Below are positions 34,772-45,199 of a stretch of 64,000 nt of DNA, piece by piece. The stretch is from Gammaproteobacteria bacterium (lineage in GTDB: Bacteria; Pseudomonadota; Gammaproteobacteria; Pseudomonadales; Pseudohongiellaceae), in assembly GCA_029244985.1 (NCBI GenBank), contig JAQWQD010000070.1, forward strand, positions 1 to 64,000, given 5' to 3'. A program made the position numbers and the translations under genes. Under the pieces are notes generated by a model that saw only the letters and a program-made list of their open reading frames with translations, made no database searches and was not told where the DNA came from. Within the stretch, counting starts at the first letter, position 1. The number at the start of each line of letters is the position of its first letter.

Positions 34772-35875
34772 GTGGATTGGTTATCTCTAGACAATTTGAG
34801 TGATCTTGGTTGGGGCATAGAGGTATTTGCTGTCGTCACTGTTACCCTAATAGTGCGCTACTTAGCGATGCGTATACTTAATATTTTAGAGCGTCATTTG
34901 CAGAAAACTGACAATGTTTGGGATGATGCTTTGTTTGAAGCAGCCCATAAACCATTATCATGGTTTATCCTGATTTTTGGTTTGCTGTGGGCAGTTCGAA
35001 TTAGTACAGGCTACATAGAGTCTGATCTCTTTGCCTCAAGTAATCTTGATTTGGTGGGACAGCTTGCGTTTATCGTTCTTATTATGATTTTTCTTGTGCG
35101 CTTTATTAGTTCTGCTGAAGCGCGCATTCTTGAGAATCTCCAAAGACAGCCAGGCTCAGAGCAAACTCGCTTTGATCCGACGACTCTTCACGCTCTCGCT
35201 AAATTACTACGCCTTTCCACTGTAATTTCAGCTGCACTGGTGGCTATGCCCACTGTAGGCATTGAAATTACGGCTTTACTGGCATTTGGTGGTGTCGGTG
35301 GTTTGGCTGTGGGGTTTGCTGCGCAAGACCTTCTTTCTAATTTCTTTGGAGGGTTGATGATCTATCTCGACCGCCCATTTGCGATAGGTGACTGGATTCG
35401 GTCGCCTGACCGAGACATTGAAGGCACAGTAGAAAGTATAGGTTGGAGGCTAACGGTGGTTAGAACTTTTGACAAAAGACCTTTGTATATACCTAATTCT
35501 GTTTTCACCACCTTAGCTTTAGAAAACCCTTCGCGCATGACGAATAGAAGGATTTACGAAACAATCGGTATTCGTTATCAAGACGCAGACAAGATGGCGT
35601 TAATTGTTGAGGGGATAAAAACAATGTTGCAAAACCATGACGATATTGATTCCTCTCTAACCCTGATTGTGAATTTTAATACTTACGCTGCTTGTTCTCT
35701 GGATTTATTTGTATATACCTTCACTAAAACCACTGATTGGATTCAATTTCATGAAATCAAACAAGATGTCATGCTGAAAATTATTGAGATAGTCCATTTT
35801 CATGAAGCGGACTTTGCATTCCCAACCACTACTCTCGACGGCATTGAAGGACTAGTTCCTGAAATGCGCTCGTGA
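34772..35875 (+). CDS. MscS family mechanosensitive ion channel protein
   Basis: GGVGGLAVGFAAQDLLSNFFGGLMIYLDRPFAIGDWI pore/beta-domain motif. Confidence 0.93.
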   Translation: MDWLSLDNLSDLGWGIEVFAVVTVTLIVRYLAMRILNILERHLQKTDNVWDDALFEAAHKPLSWFILIFGLLWAVRISTGYIESDLFASSNLDLVGQLAFIVLIMIFLVRFISSAEARILENLQRQPGSEQTRFDPTTLHALAKLLRLSTVISAALVAMPTVGIEITALLAFGGVGGLAVGFAAQDLLSNFFGGLMIYLDRPFAIGDWIRSPDRDIEGTVESIGWRLTVVRTFDKRPLYIPNSVFTTLALENPSRMTNRRIYETIGIRYQDADKMALIVEGIKTMLQNHDDIDSSLTLIVNFNTYAACSLDLFVYTFTKTTDWIQFHEIKQDVMLKIIEIVHFHEADFAFPTTTLDGIEGLVPEMRS

Positions 35876-35897
35876 GATTTGCAAAGGTACTTATTAG

Positions 35898-36461
35898 ATG
35901 CAGAACGTAACATCTGCCGGCATGCAAGAAGTCGTAAACCGGGCTGATTGTCTTTATTCGGATACGCAGGTTGGAGCGGCAATAGATAAACTAGCAGAAC
36001 AGATCTCGGCACAGCTGTGCGTCAAAAATCCAATAGTGTTATGTGTCATGAATGGCGGCCTAATACTCTGTGGTAATCTCTTAACACGCCTTAATTTCCC
36101 GTTGCAAATAGACACTATCCAAGTCAGCAGATATCGAAAGAGAACCACTGGGTCCGAATTGCAGTGGAATAGTTACCCAATGCTGGAGCTTAGGGAAAGA
36201 ACAGTATTGATTGTCGATGATATCTTCGATGAAGGCGCTACCATGGAAGCTATTGTAAGGTATTGTAAAGGGGAGGGAGCTGTAGAAGTTTACACTGCCG
36301 TTTTGGTGAACAAGGTTCATGATCGAAAGCTGACAGCAATGAAAACAGATTTTGTAGGCTTGGAAGTTGTAGACCGTTATTTGTTCGGCTACGGTATGGA
36401 TTACAAAGGCTATCTCCGCAATGCTAAAGGTATATTTGCTATTGCAGACGAAGATAAGTGA
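35898..36461 (+). CDS. Hypoxanthine-guanine phosphoribosyltransferase
   Basis: VLIVDDIFDEGATM PRPP-binding motif; ~187 aa HGPRT-like, VGLEVVDRYLFGYGMDY. Confidence 0.9.
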   Translation: MQNVTSAGMQEVVNRADCLYSDTQVGAAIDKLAEQISAQLCVKNPIVLCVMNGGLILCGNLLTRLNFPLQIDTIQVSRYRKRTTGSELQWNSYPMLELRERTVLIVDDIFDEGATMEAIVRYCKGEGAVEVYTAVLVNKVHDRKLTAMKTDFVGLEVVDRYLFGYGMDYKGYLRNAKGIFAIADEDK

Positions 36462-36484
36462 TCAGCAATTACAAGTATCTGGTG

Positions 36485-39400
36485 TTAAACCTCAATAAGT
36501 TTTTGAATGCTCGTAAATAGAATAGCGGTTTTGGTTTTTCGATTTTCTAGTTCAGCAAACAAAGATCTGTATCGATATAACTGGGATTCATGCGCTATCT
36601 TCTGCTTAATGATGAAATCTGCTTCCTCTTCGTTAACTGGGATTCCAGTTTTATAGTCAATAATCCAGCGTACACCGTTATTATCAACCAAAGTCCTGTC
36701 AATAATATGCTCGTGGATTTTTCCTTGGGATATTGAAGTGATTGGATATTCACTGTGACACTCTGTGTAATCATGGCTAAATATCCATTTTAGACCATTG
36801 TCATGCAGCAGTTTTTCTAGAGTTCTTTCTATAAAACTTAGCGATTCAGTTAGTTCAAGTTTCGATGTTACTTTATTGCGGAGTAAAAGTTTCCAGTACG
36901 CCTTTTGTGAATCGAGGTTGGATAGAAATATTTCCTTGTCCTTACTATTAGAATAGTCTTCCAAAACTGAGTGAATAAGGCTGCCAATAGCTGCATTTAA
37001 GATTCCTTCCTTTTGTGATGATTCCTGTGTCAGAGTTAAGTCTGTTTCAGCGTTTGGTAGTTGCTGTCGCAACTGGAGGCGTTCTTTTGGCTCGAAGGCG
37101 GGAGAATTGGTGAATCGTGTAATTAGGGTCGGTAAGGGGACACCTAGTCTTGTGGGATTATCTTTAGAGTTGCACTTTGATGCTAGGAGCTCTGCAGAGT
37201 GAACCTGAAGAGAGTTGATCCCCTTATGTGCTTCACTCTGAATTTCCCGCCAAATTCTACTCAATAAGCTACTGGATGGAATTTGTAATTCTTGTTTTTT
37301 ATTTACGCCTACGGCTGCAAATAGTTTTGCTGATTTTTTCGCTCGGGTAATTGCTATGTAAAGTAAGCGAGTGTTTTCCAAGTAAGATTTATACTGCTTC
37401 TCATGGCGCAAGAGAGAGTATAGCTTGTCTTCTTCTTCGCCAGTTTCGGTTAATGCCGCCATGAAGAGCCTAGCTTGTCCTCGACTATTAATTCTTTCAT
37501 GCCATTCAAGGAGAGGGTTGTTATCACTTCTTGTAAGCTTAGCCAAGCCGGGAACTATTATATGATCAAATTCTAATCCCTTGGCTTTATGCATTGTTAG
37601 TAATTGAATTGGGGTGCTTTCGGTGGGTCTTTCATGCTGAATGGAAGGTGGTATAAAAGCGCTAAATACCTGCTCTTGAAACTGAGCAATATTACTTATC
37701 CCGCCAGCGACTTCATGCTCATTAAGTAAATCAAAATAGTGACGAGCACTGGTTATTTCCCGCTCGCTAGCAAGAGTGGCTGCACCGCGTAGAAGGCACC
37801 ATATCGTTTCAATTAGTACTCTTAATGAAATACGATATCTATACTGCATCCCATATCCAATAGCCTCTATAAAGTGCGGAAGTCGCTCCCTGGCATCTTT
37901 TGATAGTGAGACTAGGTGATCCAAATGTTGAAGGGTGTCCCAAACACTTTTCTCGCTAGCTTTTTTTGCAATGACAAGAAGGTCTGAAGTTCGCAGGCCT
38001 AACCAGGGCGCTCGTAAAAGCGCTAGCCAAGAAAGACGATCGGCGGGGTTGAGCAGTGCTTTGGTTAGACTGAGCAAGTCTTCAATAGATTGCAGGGCTT
38101 GCATACGATCGATATCGGTAGATTGCCATTCAATATTGTGCTCAGTAAGAGCAGGGATTATTGCGTTCAGGTGAGCTCGGTTGCGCACCAGTATGGCAAT
38201 AGATTCACTGGGGGCATTATTTTTTAATGTCTTTACGTGATCGATTATTTTTCTTGCTTCTTCAGTATTTGCTATTGATCGATCTTCCTCGTTATAGCAG
38301 ATAATTTCAGTAGTAATTGCGGTTGAGAGATATTCTGATTTTACTGCTTCTGAAGAGGTGTAAGGGACTGCTCCTCTTGATATATTTACCTGTGCCGGAA
38401 AAGCAGTAGAAAAATGTCTGTTAATCCAGTCGACCACGCCAGAGTCGGAGCGAAAATTAGCACTAAGTTGAAGTTTTCGTAAGCTGACTTGTGGAAGGCC
38501 ATGCTTTTGGACATTTAAATAGATGCCTACATTGGCATTCCGAAACCCGTAACAAGACTGCATGGCGTCACCGACTAAAAATAGAGAACGATGATCCCTA
38601 GGCTCCCAGCCACTTGTGATTTGTTGCAGGATTTCGAGTTGTAATTTCGATGTATCCTGAAATTCATCGACGAGAATGTGATTTATCTTATGATCTAGGG
38701 CAAGAGTGATGTCGGTGGGGTTTTCTTCGGTCCCCAAAGAGCTTCTCGCCGCTGCACCAGTTTCTGTGTGGTCAACTTTGCGATATTTTCTGAATGAAAA
38801 TAGTAGCTCGCCACTCAGATGAACGAGTACACGAGTTAGTGCTGTTAAAAAACTCCATTGATTATCGTCTAGAGGAGAGTCTGGTAGAAGTCGAAGAAAA
38901 CTAATTGATTCTAGCAAGTCATCATTGCTGACTAGGCTCTGATTCAATTTGGCAAATTGTTGTTTGTGTAATTTGCAAAGTGCCTGATGATCTGAGTCTG
39001 TCTCATCACCGGTCGGAAATCCGATGTTTTTATTCACTACTCTTCGCCAAGTTCCTTTTTTGGTTGTCAATAGCTCGATAATAATTTGCCAATCAGACAA
39101 GGCATGAAATGTCGACTCGGGTAAGCTGTCAAGAGAAATGAAATTTGGATAATTAGGTGGCTTATTTTGTTGCAAATTCATCACAGAAAAATTGACTAAT
39201 TCTATCAAATCGTCTGAATAGGGTTTTAATGCCTCTCGGGCTTCATCGATTGATTCGACAATTAGTTCGGTCAAGCAGCCTTGCAAGTAATTCTTTGCTT
39301 CGTCACTGCTATTTCCTAGTTCTAAAGTATAAGGGAGCCATTGATCACGGCTTTGAAGCAGGCCAATTAACAATCTTTCAATTCGAGCAATGTCGTTGTC

Positions 39401-39961
39401 CAGTTGACTTAACACTCGTTCGACGTCTGAGCTTAATGCTGAATCACTTTCTAATTGTAAAAGCGTATTGGCAATGGCATCTCTAAAACATAATTCAACA
39501 TCCGTACTTACATTAGGGTTGCCGCCAATTTGACTTAACACTGGCATTCTGTTCGCCAGATAAAAACAAAAACTGTCAATTGTTTGAACTCTTAACCGTG
39601 AAGGATTGTTAAGAAGCTGCCATTTCAGTTCCTGGTCACGACTAAGCACAGCTTTAGCGATTCTTAATCTCAGTACGTCGTAGTTGTTTTTTATAGACGT
39701 ACTGTTGCCAATATGTTCCGCCGCCCACCAAAGGGTGTTGATAATGCGATCTCGCATCTCACTTGCGGCTTTTCGGGTAAAAGTAATAGCAAGAACTTGT
39801 TCTGGCTGCTCGCATACACTCAGCAACCTAAGAAACCTCAATGTGAGTAGGCCTGTTTTGCCAGAGCCAGCGGGTGCTTGGACAATGAAAGACTTTTCAA
39901 TATCCAAGGCCTGATCACGTTCGAGCTGGTCTGCTGGTGTTATGTTTGTTTGTGCTCCCAT
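36485..39961 (-). CDS. UvrD/Rep-family helicase with C-terminal PD-(D/E)XK nuclease (AddA-like)
   Basis: Walker A VQAPAGSGKTGLL, VLAITFTRKAASEMRDRI, ILVDEFQDTS, LLTMHKAKGLEFDHIIV, C-terminal WIIDYKTGIP nuclease motif. Confidence 0.92.
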   Translation of the reverse strand: MGAQTNITPADQLERDQALDIEKSFIVQAPAGSGKTGLLTLRFLRLLSVCEQPEQVLAITFTRKAASEMRDRIINTLWWAAEHIGNSTSIKNNYDVLRLRIAKAVLSRDQELKWQLLNNPSRLRVQTIDSFCFYLANRMPVLSQIGGNPNVSTDVELCFRDAIANTLLQLESDSALSSDVERVLSQLDNDIARIERLLIGLLQSRDQWLPYTLELGNSSDEAKNYLQGCLTELIVESIDEAREALKPYSDDLIELVNFSVMNLQQNKPPNYPNFISLDSLPESTFHALSDWQIIIELLTTKKGTWRRVVNKNIGFPTGDETDSDHQALCKLHKQQFAKLNQSLVSNDDLLESISFLRLLPDSPLDDNQWSFLTALTRVLVHLSGELLFSFRKYRKVDHTETGAAARSSLGTEENPTDITLALDHKINHILVDEFQDTSKLQLEILQQITSGWEPRDHRSLFLVGDAMQSCYGFRNANVGIYLNVQKHGLPQVSLRKLQLSANFRSDSGVVDWINRHFSTAFPAQVNISRGAVPYTSSEAVKSEYLSTAITTEIICYNEEDRSIANTEEARKIIDHVKTLKNNAPSESIAILVRNRAHLNAIIPALTEHNIEWQSTDIDRMQALQSIEDLLSLTKALLNPADRLSWLALLRAPWLGLRTSDLLVIAKKASEKSVWDTLQHLDHLVSLSKDARERLPHFIEAIGYGMQYRYRISLRVLIETIWCLLRGAATLASEREITSARHYFDLLNEHEVAGGISNIAQFQEQVFSAFIPPSIQHERPTESTPIQLLTMHKAKGLEFDHIIVPGLAKLTRSDNNPLLEWHERINSRGQARLFMAALTETGEEEDKLYSLLRHEKQYKSYLENTRLLYIAITRAKKSAKLFAAVGVNKKQELQIPSSSLLSRIWREIQSEAHKGINSLQVHSAELLASKCNSKDNPTRLGVPLPTLITRFTNSPAFEPKERLQLRQQLPNAETDLTLTQESSQKEGILNAAIGSLIHSVLEDYSNSKDKEIFLSNLDSQKAYWKLLLRNKVTSKLELTESLSFIERTLEKLLHDNGLKWIFSHDYTECHSEYPITSISQGKIHEHIIDRTLVDNNGVRWIIDYKTGIPVNEEEADFIIKQKIAHESQLYRYRSLFAELENRKTKTAILFTSIQKLIEV

Positions 39962-42720
39962 TAGCTTACCTGCTTGGAGGAATCATCTTTAATAGCATTG
40001 GTAATTTTGTTTAGCTTATTAGAGCTTAGTTCTTGAATTCGGCATAAGGATTGAAGTCCGCAGTAAGTGCAGGTAGCAGTGGATTCAGCAGGGTTAACAT
40101 CTGCAACACCTTGATTAAATTCATGGGCAAGATATTCGACCTTGCTCGACCAAGATTTTGTGACCTCACTCCATGACATCTCTGTTCCCTTTTGGGACCC
40201 AATTGATCGGACCTGATGGGAGAAATTATCGGATGCCGTGATACCTGAATGGCCAATTTTCTCAGCATGTAAATGAGCTATTGATACAGTGTCAATAGGA
40301 GAAATATCACTTGCAGATGCTACGGAGTGATAAAGAGGGAGTTGCATATCTTTTGGTCTTTCATCCATCCAGCCTTTAGGGGAAACGCTGTATTTGCCAG
40401 TTTTATAATCAATCAACGCCAATGTTCCGTCGTTAAGCTGGTCGATGCGATCGATCCGAATATTAAGTAAAAAGTTGTCAAATTGCTGAGTGAAGGCTCG
40501 TTCTCGAGCAAGCACTTGAAATGGCGGTCGATTTCTTTCTACTTGAATGAATTTGCGTAATAGTTTCTTTATCCTGCTCTGTTCGATTGATTGAAATTTT
40601 GGAGTCATTATGTCGCGATGATTTAGGCTGAGATACTCGATGGCTTCAACCGCGGCTTGATTGCATAACTCTAAAACTTGATTTTCAGTTTGGCTGATTA
40701 ATTCATCATGGCTCCGGATCTCTGCAAATAAATATTCCAGGGCGATATGAATTGCACTTCCTCTGGCCATTTTACTGAGGCCTGCTTCTAACCTGGGAGG
40801 GGAATAGGCCTTTAAACGATTTAGCGCAAATGCTCGGAACGGGCAGGCAGATTGATCACTGAGAACACTAGCACCTCCCTGTAAGGTTTCTTCAGCTTCG
40901 AGCCTAGTGGATTCATCAATGATGGTGGAGATTGGTAAAGTATTTAACTGCCTTGTTGCCTTGTTGCTCAACTCTTGTAGTTGGAAGGTATGAGTTTTGT
41001 GTTCTAAAAAGCATTTTAAGAAACCGCTCGGCCGATAATTTTGGTCGCGATCAGTCGAGTAGTAACTGGCCTGAATAGAGACGCGAGTTGATCTAATGAG
41101 TTGATCAAATTGCCTTTTTGCGATTGAGATTTGTATGTCGTTGTGGCTGCCTGGTATGTTTGCCATTTTTTGTATGTCATAGGGTAAAAAAGGTGATGGA
41201 TTGACTGGTTCCGGCCACTGTTGATCGTTTAGCCCTAGAAACCGAATGTAATCAAACTCCAAGCCTATCGCTTCGGTTGCCGTGTAGTAAGAGAGGGCTA
41301 GAGAAGAATCAAATGGTTTGCGTTGTTTCTCTTGAGCGCAAAGCAAACGAAGTTTTGCTAGTGCCTTAGAGTAAGTTAGTGGGGCCACTAACTTAGAACT
41401 ACCTTTATACTCAGAAAATAACTTATCCCATTGCTTTAAGAAGCGCTGCTCCTTATTGCTAGCAATTGGCCCAGGCCATTCCAGAATTTCAAATATTGCC
41501 TCAAATACTTTGCTCCATACTAATGGAGACGCGAGATTTTTTATTTTTCGAATCTCAGTCCTCACCTCAACTAATTTTTGAGAGAAAGACGGGCAGCTGT
41601 AAGCCTTTTCTTTGCTGTTGGCATGGTAAGAAATATCTCGGCCGCTAATAGTGGAAGAACCTTTTATTTGTAGGTGGGCAACTAGGTTGAAACGGTTCTC
41701 AGGCTCTTCGTCACTAAAGCTCAAATATGGTGATTGCAGTATCCTGCAAATATCTTCTGTATTGTGCTGATCTTGACCTAAACTAAGCAAGAGTAGGCCG
41801 TCGTAAATTATAGGCGCATCAAGTAAATTCTTACTTGCCGAGGTAGTATTGAAGACCGCTTGGTCGTCAATGTCAGCGAACATCCCATTTGGGGAAAAAT
41901 CGTCGGCCAGCAGTTGTTCTAATTGCCTCTGTTCTAACAATTTATTACAAGTTATTAAGCCAATATGAGCTGAGGGGCTTTTGGCTAAAAGGTCTTTAAC
42001 CCAATTAGCACAATGGCGTAATTCCGACTCGGGGCTGCTAAAATTAATTTTAACCTTAGGAATTTTGTCATTGGGTTTGTGCTTGATAGTTAGAACTGAT
42101 TCTAGCTGTGGTACTACAGAAAAGAAGTGCTCGTATAGCGGTGGCGGCTCGTAAAAATTTACCAATACGGTTTTCTTGGGAAAATAAGTCAGTTTTTTCT
42201 GTTCTAGTAATCTTGACAGTTCTTTAGTGCAATCTACTAAACTAATTCGCTGATGTTTCTCGCAATAGTTTTTAAATTGAAGAGTCCATTTATCAAAAAC
42301 AGCAATATCTTTGATCGCAGAATTTGCTCTGAGTTCATTATTTAAAATGTCTGGGTCAAGCCATTGCCTGCTAGTCTGGTAACTGCGCGCAACAACTGAC
42401 GCAGTTTCACCAGGGTTCAAAAGTGGAATATCAGTTAAGCTAGATTCTATGATTTCATGCCAAACGAGGAATTCTTCGACGGCTGACAAAGGCTGCAAAT
42501 TGGCACAGGGTGCTACACCTAGGCGAGCATTCTTGCTCCAGCATTTAAGAATAAATACATCGACAGCATATATCTTAAGGGTGGGTGCAACATTTTTCGT
42601 TAAACTATCCAGGTGCCCGGCAGTAATAGCATCTTTTATTCTTAAATTAGGGACAAGTATGGTGGCGCCATTACTGATATGGGGCCAAATTTGCTCTATA
42701 TCTATTCGCTTAATAGCCAT
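39961..42720 (-). CDS. AddB-like PD-(D/E)XK nuclease-family DNA repair protein
   Basis: Stop/start overlap with AddA-like gene; nuclease motif LALIDYKTGKYS; Fe-S-type cysteines (SACPFRAFA ... CTYCGLQSLC); no obvious N-terminal Walker A. Confidence 0.87.
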   Translation of the reverse strand: MAIKRIDIEQIWPHISNGATILVPNLRIKDAITAGHLDSLTKNVAPTLKIYAVDVFILKCWSKNARLGVAPCANLQPLSAVEEFLVWHEIIESSLTDIPLLNPGETASVVARSYQTSRQWLDPDILNNELRANSAIKDIAVFDKWTLQFKNYCEKHQRISLVDCTKELSRLLEQKKLTYFPKKTVLVNFYEPPPLYEHFFSVVPQLESVLTIKHKPNDKIPKVKINFSSPESELRHCANWVKDLLAKSPSAHIGLITCNKLLEQRQLEQLLADDFSPNGMFADIDDQAVFNTTSASKNLLDAPIIYDGLLLLSLGQDQHNTEDICRILQSPYLSFSDEEPENRFNLVAHLQIKGSSTISGRDISYHANSKEKAYSCPSFSQKLVEVRTEIRKIKNLASPLVWSKVFEAIFEILEWPGPIASNKEQRFLKQWDKLFSEYKGSSKLVAPLTYSKALAKLRLLCAQEKQRKPFDSSLALSYYTATEAIGLEFDYIRFLGLNDQQWPEPVNPSPFLPYDIQKMANIPGSHNDIQISIAKRQFDQLIRSTRVSIQASYYSTDRDQNYRPSGFLKCFLEHKTHTFQLQELSNKATRQLNTLPISTIIDESTRLEAEETLQGGASVLSDQSACPFRAFALNRLKAYSPPRLEAGLSKMARGSAIHIALEYLFAEIRSHDELISQTENQVLELCNQAAVEAIEYLSLNHRDIMTPKFQSIEQSRIKKLLRKFIQVERNRPPFQVLARERAFTQQFDNFLLNIRIDRIDQLNDGTLALIDYKTGKYSVSPKGWMDERPKDMQLPLYHSVASASDISPIDTVSIAHLHAEKIGHSGITASDNFSHQVRSIGSQKGTEMSWSEVTKSWSSKVEYLAHEFNQGVADVNPAESTATCTYCGLQSLCRIQELSSNKLNKITNAIKDDSSKQVS

Positions 42721-42731
42721 TGCGTTATTTT

Positions 42732-43862
42732 TTATAGTGCTTTATCAATGTGTATCGCCCAATTGAGAAATTCATCTTTGCAGCCTCGAAAAACTATGCG
42801 ACCTGATTTTTTCGTGATCTGGTATTCATACATGGGGTCATAGTAATTTGTTAGTAATTTTTTAATCCAAATCCAATGGATTTCCCTGCCTTTAATGGTT
42901 TTCTCCGTTGCCAAGGCTTGATCCATAAGTGCTTTAATTTCCGAGTAATTTTCTTCACCTAGTCGGCGCCGAATCCTGGATAAACTAGTTAACAAGAACT
43001 CCGAAAAAAGCCTTGAGCCTTGTTCAGGTGAGAAGACTTCAAATTCTCTGTGATTGGAAATTATGTAGTCATCAAGAATTGTGGTGATTCGCGATTCAAT
43101 TGTTTCTTCGATAAGTGCGATTGGAGACATTTTCATTTCGTGAATTAGCAAAGATGGTACGCTGAGCGAGCCTATGGCTTTGCTTTCATCTTCTAAAAAT
43201 ATTTTGTTGGCTGTTTCAAAACCTATCTCTAATAATTTGCTAGCAATTCGATTTTCAAAATTTATTTGATTCGGTTGGTCTAGTACTCGACGTCCAAAAG
43301 CAGAGCCGCGATGATTGGCGGCCCCCTCCAAGTCTATGGAATGGTATAGTTTATTGAGCAAATGGGTTTTTGCAGAGCCAGTTTTTCCTCCAATGATGAG
43401 AAATTTCTTCAAGTTAACGGCTTGCTCAACTGTGTTAAGACTGAATCTTCTGAGAGATTTGTAGCCACCCTCAACTATGGGAACTTCAATCCCTTCAGCT
43501 GCGAGCCAGCTTTGAACTATTTTGGACCTTAGACCTCCTCGGAAACAATAGAGAAGAGTATTAGGGTGTGCGTTTATAGTGCAACACCACTTTTCCATAC
43601 GCTCGGTTTTAATTTTTCCGGAAACTAGCTTTTCTCCCAAGAGAATTGCAGCTTCCTGCCCGGATTTTTTGTAACAAATACCGACGTCTTTTCTTTCCTG
43701 ATCAGTAAGTAATGGCAAATTTATCGCATTAGGAAAAGCGCCTTTATTGAACTCTGCAGGGGAGCGAAGATCCAGAAGAATTTGTTTTCTCTCGGATAGC
43801 GCGGTGCTTGCTGTAACTGATTTAATGTCAGGCATGAAGGAGGGTCGACGATAGCCTGGCAT
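42732..43862 (-). CDS. mnmH: tRNA 2-selenouridine synthase
   Basis: Rhodanese domain with LLYCFRGGLRS active Cys, P-loop GGKTGSAKTHLL. Confidence 0.94.
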   Translation of the reverse strand: MPGYRRPSFMPDIKSVTASTALSERKQILLDLRSPAEFNKGAFPNAINLPLLTDQERKDVGICYKKSGQEAAILLGEKLVSGKIKTERMEKWCCTINAHPNTLLYCFRGGLRSKIVQSWLAAEGIEVPIVEGGYKSLRRFSLNTVEQAVNLKKFLIIGGKTGSAKTHLLNKLYHSIDLEGAANHRGSAFGRRVLDQPNQINFENRIASKLLEIGFETANKIFLEDESKAIGSLSVPSLLIHEMKMSPIALIEETIESRITTILDDYIISNHREFEVFSPEQGSRLFSEFLLTSLSRIRRRLGEENYSEIKALMDQALATEKTIKGREIHWIWIKKLLTNYYDPMYEYQITKKSGRIVFRGCKDEFLNWAIHIDKAL

Positions 43863-44070
43863 TGTAAGTGATCACTCATCAAGTGTAACACCAGCTATTG
43901 TTGCATCTCTAGAACAGATTAACCCATGATCAAATTCTGGTGTATCTATAGCTCTCGATAAGTCATCCTGATTTCAAGCTGGCATTAAATGAGTATAATC
44001 TTGTCTTCGGTTACAAGATATTTCTCACAACTAGCATTTTCCGTAGGGTAATTAGATTACAAAGTCAAAG

Positions 44071-44640
44071 TTGGAACAGGAAGGTCAGCCGTTAGTGCCG
44101 ATAGATCCTTTTAAATTAGTTGCCCGAATCAAAGATAGGGGTCCTGCTCCTCTACACCTATGGGATCCACCTTTTTGCGGTGACATTGATATACGTATTG
44201 CCAAGGATGGAACTTGGTTCCATGAAGGTAGACCTATTCGTCGTCAAGCCATGGTGAAACTGTTTTCCACTATTTTGATAACTGACGACTCGGGTGAGTT
44301 CTTTCTCATTACCCCGGTGGAGAAAGTTCGGATCCAAGTTGAAGACTGCCCTTTTGTCGTCAATCAAATGGATATAACTCAACGTGGCGGCCAACAGCAG
44401 ATTGTATTTACTACAAATGTGGGAGAGACCCTAGTTGTCGATACCGATCACCCAATAGTAGTAACGAATACTAATTTGAGCTCTGAGCCACATCCTACAG
44501 TGCATGTGCGGAATGGGTTAGAGGCCTTGATCAATCGTCCTGTTTTTTATCGTCTAGTTGAAGTCGCCGTAAATAATGCCAGCAATGAATTGGGAGTTTG
44601 GAGTGAAGGCAAATTCTTCAGTCTCGGAAAAGCGGAGTAA
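44071..44640 (+). CDS. DUF1285 domain-containing protein
   Basis: APLHLWDPPFCGDIDIRIAKDGTWFHEGRPIRRQAMVKLFSTIL motif. Confidence 0.92.
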   Translation: MEQEGQPLVPIDPFKLVARIKDRGPAPLHLWDPPFCGDIDIRIAKDGTWFHEGRPIRRQAMVKLFSTILITDDSGEFFLITPVEKVRIQVEDCPFVVNQMDITQRGGQQQIVFTTNVGETLVVDTDHPIVVTNTNLSSEPHPTVHVRNGLEALINRPVFYRLVEVAVNNASNELGVWSEGKFFSLGKAE

Positions 44641-45199
44641 GTTAACTCTGCTTTATTCGGGCATGAGGATCTTTGCGATAGTGAAATTCCTGATAAGGAA
44701 TCTAGAGTTAATGATTAATTTAGATCTTCACCAGAGCGTTAATTAACTATTCGATGCATATATAGAGAGTGGAATTTTGCTGGATATCTGCAATGGCTTC
44801 AGAGTCCTGAGTTGACTTATTCTGAACATAAATTATCACTTTCAAGAAGTCTTGATGTTGGTATTCGTTATTTTCATGGAGTTACTTGCAAGCTCTACTC
44901 CGACCAGTCCTGTTCGAACCGCTAGAAATGGACAGCCATTAAGCATCGGACAAGGCAGAAAGAGACAGTAAGTTCTATAGATGATGTTTTCATAATTTCA
45001 CTTCATTCTTCAATTATGGATAATCACTCTGGGTTTTATCTTGCCCTAAAGTCTGATTATTTTACGGTGTCTGTGATTGGCAGAATGGTTTGGTTCGATT
45101 TGACCTAACCCTCTAAAAGCGGCATTATTAGCCCCCTTTTTTTTGGCCCGACAATGGAATAATGTCTAGCCTACCTAACAATCTATCTTTCGTTATTAT

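Noticed and set aside
39961-42720. Possibility that the AddAB-like pair is a novel defence system
   Set aside because: The domain architecture (UvrD helicase + PD-(D/E)XK, Fe-S nuclease partner) is explained by AddAB-type recombinational repair, and the neighbours are housekeeping genes.
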